This document shows positions 9,680 to 18,100 of a stretch of DNA of 44,156 nucleotides, piece by piece. Within the stretch, counting starts at the first letter, position 1; every line of letters begins with the position of its first letter. A model generated the notes under the pieces. That model was not told where the DNA came from. It saw only the letters and a list, made by a program, of their open reading frames with translations, and searched no databases. Source of the stretch: a bacterium (GTDB lineage Bacteria; Armatimonadota; Chthonomonadetes; Chthonomonadales; Chthonomonadaceae); assembly GCA_021777995.1 (NCBI GenBank), contig JAJYCW010000020.1, positions 1 through 44,156 of the forward strand. The letters run 5' to 3'. A program made the position numbers and the translations under genes.

Positions 9680-12280
9680 TTGACTGCCCAACAGAACCGA
9701 CGGTGGCTCATAGGAATCCTAGTACTAGCCATAGTTTCGGCTTTCATCTCCTTTACCAACACGACATTTAAGTTAGGTGCTCTTCGCCTGAATACCAAGG
9801 CGCATCTCGGTTTAGACATTCAGGGGGGCCTTAGGGTAGTCTTGCACCCGGAAGTGAGTGTCTATAATAAGCAACATCCCAACGATCCGTGGGGACCCAG
9901 CCAGCTAAACCTGGTGCGGCGAATTATAGAAAACCGCGTGAATGCTACAGGTGTTGCCGAGCCGCTCATCATGACGAATGAGGCGGCTAACCAGGTCATC
10001 GTGGAGCTTCCTGGCGTCAAGAACAAAAAACAGGCCATCGAGCAGCTTCGCTCGACAGCCAGCCTCCAATTTTATCTCCTGCCCCAGCTAGGAAATTCAA
10101 CCAATACCCGCCTGGCGACGTGGTCACAGTCCACTGTTACCGATCCTAAAACTGGCCAGACACAGGACGTACTGATCGACAACGCGACCGGCCAGCCCGT
10201 AACGCAGGCCCAGCTGGAGCAACAGGTCTTTAGTAAACCCGATCTGCTGGTTGCGACCGGTGCAGATCTGCTGCCTAATTCCCGAGTGGTGCCTGATCCC
10301 AACCGGAATAATCAGCCCATTATCGAGTTTTCCCTAGACGCCGCCGGTGCGCGCAGCTTTAGGGAGACCACTCGAGCGCACATTCATGACTTCCTCGCGA
10401 TTTTTCTCGATGGCAAGCTCCTGACAGCGCCGTCCATTAACGACGTCATCTCTGACAGTGGTGAGATCAACGGCAACTTTACTGTGGAGAGCGCAAAGAG
10501 TCTCTCCGATAACCTGAATGCAGGCGCCTTGCCCGTGCCGCTAAAGCTTTTAGAGACGCGTGATCTCCAGGCTACCCTGGGGCGCGATGCCGTTCGTACT
10601 ACCATGGTTGCCGGTGCAGTTGGCCTGCTGGTTGTTCTCGCATTCATGCTCTACAGCTATCGCCTGCCTGGCTTCCTTGCTGATGTGGCGCTCTGCCTCT
10701 ATGCAGTCTTTTCATATGCTCTTTTCAAGGTCTATCCTGTAACGCTAACACTACCGGGAATTGCTGGCTTCATTCTCTCCATTGGTATGGCAGTTGACGC
10801 CAACATCCTCATATTTGAGCGATTCAGAGAAGAGCTGAACGCGGGGAAACCCCTGCGAACAGCGATTGACATAGGCTTTAAGCGTGCCTTCTCCGCGATC
10901 TTCGACTCGAATATCTGTACGCTTATTACCTGTACAATGCTCTTCAATTTTGGATCTGGCCCCATTCGTGGTTTTGCGCTAACCCTGGGCTTAGGCGTCG
11001 TTGTCAGCATGTTCACAGCAATTATGGTGACGCGCACATTCCTGTTTTCACTGGTCAACCTACCCTGGGCCCAGAACGTTAACATGTATGGCCTCAAGGT
11101 TCATCAGTTCAATTTGCACGTAATGCGCCGCCCTTGGCCGTGGCTGGCATTCTCAACGGCAATCATCGTCCCGGGCGTGGTGCTGATGCTTATGGGTGGA
11201 ATTAAGCCTAGCATCGATTTTAAGGGTGGTACGGAAATCACCATCAGTTACGCTCAGCCACAGAGCTCCGGCTCCATTCAGGCTCAGTTGGCAAAGTTAG
11301 GTTATCAGGACAGCCGCGTAGTGCTTTCTGACACGCCATTCGCTACTAGCAACAAATACCTAGCGATCATCACTACGCGCAAGATTTCCGATGAACAGCG
11401 CACTGCCCTCGTCTCGTCGTTAACCAACAATGGAGCGCTTTTGGCCCCTGGGCAAACCTTAGCCAACGTAGAGTACGCTAATGTGAGCGGCGTGATTAGT
11501 AAGCAGCTGACTCTCGGCGCCGTTTGGACGGTGATCGCAGCATCATTGCTCATCGTGCTGTACCTTACGGTTAGGTTTGCAATTGGCGGCTTTAAAGAAG
11601 GCCTCAAGTATGGACTGTGTGCGGTTGCGGCTCTTCTTCACGACGTACTGGTTGTAATGGGCTTCTTTGCTCTAATGGGTAAGTTCCTTAACTGGCAGGT
11701 CGATAGTCTGTTCGTCACAGCAATGCTCACGGTAATTGGGTTCTCCGTTCACGACACCATTATTGTCTTCGATCGTATCCGTGAAAACCTTCAGCACCGG
11801 ACAAAGGGTGAGTCCTTTGCAGATCTGGCTGATCGGTCGATAAACCAGACGCTGCTTCGTTCTATTAAAACCTCGTTTACAGTTTTAATTGTGCTCACTA
11901 TGCTCGTGATTTTCGGCAGTACCGAAATACAGCACTTCTCAGCGGCGTTGTGGATAGGTATCCTTAGTGGCACCTATTCGTCAATTTTTAATGCGAGTGT
12001 GTTGTTGGTGATGGCCAAGCGCAACGACCCAGCATTTACGATATCGCGTTCCCCCGGGACGAGCGCTTCTACACGTTCTCAGATCGCAACGGCAGGCGAT
12101 CGCCCGCTAGTGGCTGCAAGCGCTAGTCCGACATCCGCCGCTACCCCTGCAGCATCGTCCGAAAGCTTACCGAACGAGGCTGCTGTTGCTGGCCCATCCA
12201 CTGCAACTGGCGGTGCCGGGTCTGATGAACGTACTCCGAAGCCTGTACGACGGCAGCCCGTTCGCCGAAGGCGTATGTAG
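9680..12280 (+). CDS. secDF: SecDF fusion, protein translocase accessory subunit
   Basis: SecD and SecF are RND-type membrane proteins that use the proton gradient to drive late steps of Sec export. Here they form one 866-residue chain. The SecD half (about 1-440) has GLDIQGGLRVVL after the first membrane helix, a large periplasmic region, and a membrane block with GMAVDANILIFERF. The SecF half (about 480-790) has IDFKGGTEI and GFSVHDTIIVFDRIREN. The last ~75 residues are an Ala/Ser/Thr-rich linker ending in a very basic RRQPVRRRRM tail, unlike most SecF. The start is TTG at 9680, with GGGAGG 9 bases upstream and no ATG nearby. Strong Sec capacity fits the large exported proteins encoded further right. 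Confidence 0.95.
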   Translation: MTAQQNRRWLIGILVLAIVSAFISFTNTTFKLGALRLNTKAHLGLDIQGGLRVVLHPEVSVYNKQHPNDPWGPSQLNLVRRIIENRVNATGVAEPLIMTNEAANQVIVELPGVKNKKQAIEQLRSTASLQFYLLPQLGNSTNTRLATWSQSTVTDPKTGQTQDVLIDNATGQPVTQAQLEQQVFSKPDLLVATGADLLPNSRVVPDPNRNNQPIIEFSLDAAGARSFRETTRAHIHDFLAIFLDGKLLTAPSINDVISDSGEINGNFTVESAKSLSDNLNAGALPVPLKLLETRDLQATLGRDAVRTTMVAGAVGLLVVLAFMLYSYRLPGFLADVALCLYAVFSYALFKVYPVTLTLPGIAGFILSIGMAVDANILIFERFREELNAGKPLRTAIDIGFKRAFSAIFDSNICTLITCTMLFNFGSGPIRGFALTLGLGVVVSMFTAIMVTRTFLFSLVNLPWAQNVNMYGLKVHQFNLHVMRRPWPWLAFSTAIIVPGVVLMLMGGIKPSIDFKGGTEITISYAQPQSSGSIQAQLAKLGYQDSRVVLSDTPFATSNKYLAIITTRKISDEQRTALVSSLTNNGALLAPGQTLANVEYANVSGVISKQLTLGAVWTVIAASLLIVLYLTVRFAIGGFKEGLKYGLCAVAALLHDVLVVMGFFALMGKFLNWQVDSLFVTAMLTVIGFSVHDTIIVFDRIRENLQHRTKGESFADLADRSINQTLLRSIKTSFTVLIVLTMLVIFGSTEIQHFSAALWIGILSGTYSSIFNASVLLVMAKRNDPAFTISRSPGTSASTRSQIATAGDRPLVAASASPTSAATPAASSESLPNEAAVAGPSTATGGAGSDERTPKPVRRQPVRRRRM

Positions 12281-12334
12281 CGCGGCTGAAATTCTGCCTT
12301 AACGGGAACTTAACTGCACAGTTATTCTGTTTCA

Positions 12335-12343
12335 TGCTATAAT
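12335..12343 (+). promoter_or_regulatory. extended -10 promoter for rpsA
   Basis: TGCTATAAT, a perfect -10 hexamer with TGn extension, lies 143 bases upstream of the rpsA start. There is a weak TGCACA 17 bases upstream. It matches the lepA promoter core. The long untranslated leader could allow the autoregulation known for rpsA in other bacteria, but I see no recognised structure. Confidence 0.65.
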
Positions 12344-12485
12344 GGCAGTGGTAAGCTAGGTGGGTTTTCGCTGACACACTGTGCCGCCTGGTCGTACCAC
12401 AAAAGAATGCGTTTGTTTTCTGTCGCGGAAATACGTCGAGACTCATGAACAATCCGACGCCGCGCTGAGAGGAGTGATCTATCGT

Positions 12486-14024
12486 ATGTCGTCTGATGAG
12501 AGGGTTCCGGAGAATACGGAGATGCCCGTAAGCGAAGACGCAGGGGCCAACAACGAGGCCGGCGTGGTCGAAGCGGCAGCATCTGCCGAGGCAGTTACGC
12601 CGGCGATTGATACCCCGGTTACTGCCGCCGAACCTGCTCCGCCCGCCGCAACTGCCTCCAGTAAGGCAAAAGTGGACGATGTCTCCATGGATGCCCTGGA
12701 GCAATATCGACCCATGCAGGCCGGAGATGTTGTCGTGGGTGTTGTCATGCGTGTCGATCGAGACAGCATCCTGGTAGACGTCGGCGCGAAGACCGAGGGT
12801 GTCATCCGGGCATCAGAGCTCACCCGCGAGCCTAACCTGCTGCCTGAGAATATCGTGAAGGTGGGAGACGAGATCCGCGTAATGGTCGTCGATCCGGAAG
12901 GACATGACGGCAATCCCGTGCTCTCCAAGAAGCGCGCAGACTTCGAGCAGGCCTGGTTCCAGCTTATGGATTCCCGCGACCGTAAGGAGACTGTCCAGGG
13001 TAAGGTTCTCGAGCGGGTGAAGGGTGGCCTGCGTGTTGATGTGGGTCTTCCGGGATTTGTTCCGGCCTCCCATGTAGGCGCCAGCGGTCAGCGTGTGAAT
13101 CTGGATCAGTTCGTTGGGCAAACCATTCCGCTGAAGGTCTTGGAAGTCGACAGAGATCACCGTAAAGTGATTATGTCGCACCGCTTAGCCATGGAAGACG
13201 ATCGCCTTGCCAGAAGCAAGGAGACGCGTGAGGGTCTTAGTGAGGGCCAGGTCCGCAAGGGCGTAGTGCGCCGTCTAACAACTTATGGTGCATTTGTAGA
13301 CCTGGGTGGAATTGACGGTCTGCTGCACATCTCCGAAATGTCCTGGACTCGCTTGTCTGATCCCCGCGAGGTGCTTCACGAGGGGCAGGAACTAGACGTG
13401 ATGGTCCTGAAATTGGACCTGAAGCAGAACCGTGTCTCCCTGGGCCTTAGGCAGATACTTCCCGATCCGTGGAAGGATGTTACCACTCATTACAGCGAAG
13501 GCCAGGTTGTCACTGGTACAGTAACCCGAGTGGTGCCATTTGGCGCGTTTGTTCAGTTGGAAGGTGGCATCGAGGGAATTATCCCGAATGCAGAACTTCT
13601 CCGAACGCCCAATGGCCGCGGTAGTGTTCCGGTAGCCCAAGGTGAAGAAGTAACCGCAAAAATCCTCACTCTGAGGCCAGAAGAACGAAAGATATCTCTG
13701 TCCCTCCGAGCGCTGGTACCTCAAGAGGAGGCTGTTGTGGCACCGATAGCGGTGGCCGCCAGTCCCGCTCCACCTCGCGAAACCAGCCGACGCGAAAGGA
13801 ATCGCAGCCGCGATGAGGACCGTGATGACTACGGCCGTTACGCCCCTAGTCGCCAGGAAGAACCCCGCTTTACCATCGGCGATGCCTTTGCAGCGGCTCA
13901 GAAGCAGAAAAGCCGTCGTGAGCGACGGGCGATGCTTGAGGAAGAGGAAGAGTTCCTGGACGATGAGCTTGTGCTAGAAGACGAGACCGCTGATGAGGAC
14001 GTCGAAGAGACCGAGCAGGCGTAA
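12486..14024 (+). CDS. rpsA: 30S ribosomal protein S1 (four S1 domains)
   Basis: S1 binds mRNA on the small ribosomal subunit. The 512-residue product has an Ala/Glu-rich N-terminal extension of about 65 residues, then four S1/OB domains starting near QAGDVVVGVV, VQGKVLERVKGG, RKGVVRRLTTYGAF and VTGTVTRVVPFGAF. The domain with GIDGLLHISEMSW is the canonical RNA-binding repeat. The C-terminal ~85 residues are charged: an Arg-rich part followed by a very acidic end (about 19 Asp/Glu in the last 32 residues). Four domains is fewer than the six of proteobacteria. The start at 12486 is chosen because GAGAGGAG lies 11 bases upstream; the reading frame is open back to 12381 without sensible sequence. 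Confidence 0.92.
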   Translation: MSSDERVPENTEMPVSEDAGANNEAGVVEAAASAEAVTPAIDTPVTAAEPAPPAATASSKAKVDDVSMDALEQYRPMQAGDVVVGVVMRVDRDSILVDVGAKTEGVIRASELTREPNLLPENIVKVGDEIRVMVVDPEGHDGNPVLSKKRADFEQAWFQLMDSRDRKETVQGKVLERVKGGLRVDVGLPGFVPASHVGASGQRVNLDQFVGQTIPLKVLEVDRDHRKVIMSHRLAMEDDRLARSKETREGLSEGQVRKGVVRRLTTYGAFVDLGGIDGLLHISEMSWTRLSDPREVLHEGQELDVMVLKLDLKQNRVSLGLRQILPDPWKDVTTHYSEGQVVTGTVTRVVPFGAFVQLEGGIEGIIPNAELLRTPNGRGSVPVAQGEEVTAKILTLRPEERKISLSLRALVPQEEAVVAPIAVAASPAPPRETSRRERNRSRDEDRDDYGRYAPSRQEEPRFTIGDAFAAAQKQKSRRERRAMLEEEEEFLDDELVLEDETADEDVEETEQA

Positions 14025-14035
14025 CATCAACTGCG

Positions 14036-14647
14036 ATGTTAACCATTGGGGTAACTGGTGGTATAGCATCTGGTAAGAGTGCAGCGATGCGCTGTCTGAG
14101 TGAGCTAGGGTGCGTCTGCTTCAGCGCAGACGAGGCCGCGAGAGCGGTACTTCAACCTGGTGGTTCACTTCTACAGTGCATCGCTTTTCGTTTTGGTGCC
14201 GGGATCCTTAAGCCCAACGGAGAGCTCGACAGGAGTAGGCTGGCATCCGTCGTTTTTACGGATAAGTCGGCAAGAACTGATCTAGAAGCCCTCATGCACC
14301 CGCCTATTGTTAATCTTCTGCTGGCACAGATGGACTCGGTATCATGGGATTTTCCTCCTACAGCTGTGGTGGCGATTGAGATTCCACTATTATTTGAGAC
14401 CAATCTAGAGGGCCTGTTCCATATTACACTGAATATCGAAGTGCCACCGGAAGTACAGCTAGCTCGACTTATTACAAGGAACCGTCTTAGCAATGAGGCG
14501 GCTAGCGCACGCATTGGGTCCCAATTGAATAACGCGCAACGACGGGACAGGGCCACCCATACCATCCAAAACACCGGCACCATCAGTGAGTTGTCGTCCG
14601 CACTTTCCACGCTGATCTCACGTCATAACCTATCAAGAGACCTATGA
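14036..14647 (+). CDS. coaE: dephospho-CoA kinase CoaE
   Basis: CoaE phosphorylates dephospho-CoA, the last step of coenzyme A synthesis. The 203-residue protein is of normal length, with the P-loop GGIASGKS at residues 9-16, the SADEAAR segment near residue 31, the LEALMHPPI block of the CoA domain, and the lid segment ARLITRNRLSNEAASARI. The start is the ATG at 14036, 11 bases after the rpsA stop. There is no clear ribosome-binding site, so translation may be coupled to rpsA. Confidence 0.93.
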   Translation: MLTIGVTGGIASGKSAAMRCLSELGCVCFSADEAARAVLQPGGSLLQCIAFRFGAGILKPNGELDRSRLASVVFTDKSARTDLEALMHPPIVNLLLAQMDSVSWDFPPTAVVAIEIPLLFETNLEGLFHITLNIEVPPEVQLARLITRNRLSNEAASARIGSQLNNAQRRDRATHTIQNTGTISELSSALSTLISRHNLSRDL

Positions 14648-14771
14648 TTTGTTAAGCAGGCACTTCCTCGGCCTTTGGGTCCATTTTTAGTTGAAGGGAA
14701 CTTTCTCTGCATCCGTCTGTTACTACTTCGTGAGAAGCACCACAGCCGGTTGATACCCGAGAAAATAGTTC

Positions 14772-14800
14772 TTGCATTTTCCTATAGTGCATGTTATAAT
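14772..14800 (+). promoter_or_regulatory. strong extended -10 promoter of the surface-protein locus
   Basis: TTGCAT at 14772-14777, a 17-base spacer, and a perfect TATAAT at 14795-14800 preceded by TGT (extended -10). Transcription should start near 14807, leaving an untranslated leader of about 345 nt before the chosen start of the 1957-residue protein. It is the best-matched promoter seen upstream of this locus. The gap from 14648 to 14771 holds nothing I can identify. Confidence 0.75.
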
Positions 14801-14817
14801 CGCTGTGCTGAAAGGTG

Positions 14818-15096
14818 TGATGTGCAGGGTAACCGAGCACATCAGGTTTTAGTGGACCTAGCTTTGGCGAATTTCTGGTGGCACGATGCATTGTCCGCTA
14901 GTGCACCAACAAGTTTTCCAAACCCCCGAAAGCTAGCCACGTCAGTGTCGCAAGGCTGAGTCCCCCTGAGCCGATGGCACGAAATGCCCGCCACTTTCAG
15001 CAGGCGAACTGACGTCGCATGAAAATTTGACGTTTCGTGGTAGGGTATACCGAAACTCGCGGAACCTGCAGGAGAGGTGGTGTAACAACCGCCTTT
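14818..15096 (+). ncRNA. candidate structured 5' leader (riboswitch-like arrangement)
   Basis: Reading the leader by eye, complementary arms cover most of it without conflict. Hairpin: 14818-14825 with 14837-14844. Domain 1: 14858-14865 with 14929-14936, enclosing 14876-14884 with 14901-14908. Domain 2: 14939-14945 with 15009-15015, enclosing GGCT/AGCC at 14954-14957 with 14969-14972 and CGCC/GGCG at 14989-14992 with 15003-15006. Hairpin: 15032-15042 with 15048-15056. The last hairpin, 15073-15096, resembles a terminator. A 7-base stretch at 14991-14997 could alternatively pair with the left arm of that hairpin at 15074-15080. Seven-base arms occur by chance in 300 nt, so only the overall packing is suggestive. 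It matches no riboswitch class I know. Confidence 0.45.
15073..15096 (+). terminator. terminator-like (attenuator) hairpin upstream of the first surface-protein gene
   Basis: GGTGGT at 15076-15081 pairs with ACCGCC at 15088-15093 around a 6-base loop. The pairing extends outward by A-U and G-U pairs into a run of four T at 15094-15097. It is weak for a terminator, but its position between a foldable leader and the coding start is where an attenuator would sit. Confidence 0.4.
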
Positions 15097-15150
15097 TCGT
15101 GCTACGCTTGTCGAAATGGTGTATTCCTAATTCAGGAGGTAGGACCTGCC

Positions 15151-18100
15151 TTGAACAGAGCTAGATGTAATAATGCCGTCCTGCAGTTGTTCCTGTTTGT
15201 CCTGACACTGATGCTGTGGTCAGGCATAGCCGTTAAGGCCCAGGGCAGTGTACGGACAACCCGCGCGACGCACCCTGTGTCGAATATCGCGCCCTCGCGT
15301 CAGGTTGGCGCATATAATCACCCGTTCTTCCCACCAGATATGGCAAAGTTGCCATCGTGGGTGACCCTGCGTCAATGGAGCCCTAATGGCACCACTCGTG
15401 CGCCTGGGGACCAGATTGTGCCTCGGCAGACAATTCTCCTGAGTAAGTCTGTTCCTAGCGCGCAATTTTCGGTGACACCGGCAACCGCAGCGAGTGAGCA
15501 TCCATTTTGGACGGCTGACGAGAAGTACATTTACTTCGACAGCAACCGAGTCGACGCTACCGATACAGGTACTACTCCCCGTCCTGATGGGATTTACAAT
15601 ATCTTTCGCATGTTCCCAGATGGCAGCGGCATTGTGCAGGTGCTTCCCGCTACGGTGAACCAGCTTGAGCCTGTGGTCTCTACAGACGGCGGGCGGCTGG
15701 CGTTCGTCGGCGGCGGTACGATCGTCTCTGGTGCAGGCACTGCGCACATTGTGACCTCCGGCTTTAGCCTCTACCTTCTTAACCTCAATGCATCCAGCAC
15801 CGCCGTTCCACTTACAAACGTCAGTGGTGGCCCATCGTTTGCAGATGTGCAGCATCCCACATGGTCGCCTGGTGGAAACGCGATTGCGTTTGCTGGCGAA
15901 CTAAGCGGCCAGTCGGTTTATCACATATTTACCGTGAATGTTACCACCGGGCAGATCTCTCAGCTTACGGGTGGTGCTTCTTCGGATAGCGCGCCCGCGT
16001 GGTCTCCTGACGGTAACGTTATTGCGTTTCAGTCTAACGCCTCAGGCTTTCCCAACGGAGCGGCGCCTGCTGTGGCAGCTGGAACAAAGTCGAACTACGA
16101 TATTTGGACTGTTAGCACAAACCCCACTTCGCTCTGGTTTTCGCAGGCAACGAATTTTGCGGTGGGTGGGCAAGCGGCTAATAATTACAGCCCGGCGTGG
16201 TCTACGCTTAATGTAGATCCCCAAGGGGTGATCCCAGCCGCCGCTGCCGGACCTGGTATACAGCAGAGCCAGGAGATGCTCGCATTTTCCTCTGACCGCG
16301 AAGACACCAACAACGATGGCGTGGCTAATGCCATCAACCCAAACCATTCCACAGATATCTATTGGTTGGATACCGCTGTCGTCGCAGTTCAACCCGGACA
16401 GTACGTGGATAATACGCCGGAGACGACTGGTAACGTTGCTCACAAGCTTCAGACCAGCCAGCCCGATACCGCGATGAACCCGACCGAGCCTGACTATAAT
16501 TTTGATCTTGCGCACACGACTAATGAGGACATGCCTACCTGGCCCCAGTATCAGCGCAGCTACCGCATTGCATTTCAGAGTGATCGCGGCGGCGTCGAGC
16601 AGTTATGGGCCTCAGAGCTGATCGATATTAATGCGCCAACGTTGTTGAAGTATGACCAGAACAACAACGAGATCGTTCATGTAGCACTTAATAGCACTCC
16701 CGATGTGGGCGCGCGCCAGTTCAATGCCGGTGACACGGTTCGGTTCAGGGTACGTGCAGTAGATTATCAGAGTGGTGTCGAGTCGGTATTTCTTCAGATC
16801 AAGTGCCCGTCAAGCTCTGAGCGTAGTGCGGACGGAAATGAACACAAGATCTACGTCGATCGAAATCTACCCCTAAACACAACCGACACTATTCTTGACG
16901 TTCCGGTTGAGCGCGACTATCAGGCTGTGGATGCACAGCCAGCCGACCAGCCAGCTGCAAATGCCTTCCCGAAATTCAAGGCTAATGGGGTTAATGGTGT
17001 CGGCAATACGAACTGGCCTGGTGGAAACCTTTACCTTCCGGCTAACGACAATGTGGCCTTCAGTGGCTTAGCCAATCCGCCAGATGTGGCTAACTGGGTT
17101 TCACCTCTGGACCCCACCGCGGCGCCGGTGCAACCTGCTGATGGGCAGGGCGGTGCGTGGCTGCAGCTTTATGATGATGGCCCGACGACTTCCGGTGGCC
17201 ATGAACCAGCAGGCGAAGTTGCCGGTGACGGCGTGTTTACGGGTACATGGACAACACCGGCCGCATTTCCGAGCGATTGGGTCATAGACGTAATTGTACG
17301 CGACCGTGCCGTAGATCCATTTGATACCACCAAGGCCGTCAACTGGAAGATTTACGACAACGTTTGGGGTTTCACAACCAAGCCATTCCAATCACAGAGC
17401 AATGTCCTGTTCGTGGACGATTACTGCTCAGGTCAGAAGTTCCTGAACAACCGCTTTGGGTCTGGTGCATTCCGCAATGTGGGTTCCATTCCCACTGAAA
17501 GCTGGATGACCGAGACCTCACCTGCGCTATTTCCCACTCATTACTTAAGTGGAACTACAACTGGAACCCTGTTAGGCTGGCAAAACACTCTTGGCCAGTT
17601 TTCATATACAGACAACCTTGACAGTGATGGTAGCGGCGTTCCGCCCACACAGCGCTATGATATATGGCGCATACAGTGCCGCGGACCCCTGCCCGTCAAC
17701 ATCTTGAACCTATATGCACCGTTCACCGTTGCAAACCCACCTGCCTCTGTTTCCGCTGGTGCCCCTGCCACCGTGCAGGTTGCTCAACGGTGCGTAATAT
17801 GGGATGCTCCTTATACTGGCGACCTGTTTGTGGGCCCTGGCACCCTATTAGACCAGTCGACGCAAGCGGAACTCACCAATTTTGTACAGACAGGTGGGCG
17901 TCTCTTCGTTTGCGGCCAGGATATAGCATGGGGACTGACCCTTGGCGGGGGCTATCCCACCAATCCGTTCCTTACGACTGTACTGGACTCAACATACGTC
18001 GCAGACACCGCGACACCGAACGGCGACCAGCAGATCAATCTCACCGGTACGTGGGGTGCAAACCCCATCTCCTACGAGACCTGGCAGCCGCCCATCTACC

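Noticed and set aside
14921-14975. CCGAAAG and GTCGCAAGGC recall parts of the GEMM-I cyclic-di-GMP riboswitch.
   Set aside because: The first conserved GGGCAAACC segment and the receptor helix are absent; the likeness is limited to short strings.
15121-15155. CAGGAGGTAGGACCTGCC near 15134 resembles the 3' end of a cobalamin riboswitch, and GCCCGCCACT near 14987 resembles another part.
   Set aside because: The order and spacing of the conserved boxes are wrong, the core GGGAA/CCACTG elements are missing, and AGGAGG is explained as the ribosome-binding site.
15220-15855. Long antisense frames across the giant surface protein, subtilase and leuC (up to ~210 codons).
   Set aside because: They mirror the codon pattern of the real genes, carry no family motifs, and have odd His/Cys/Arg-rich composition.
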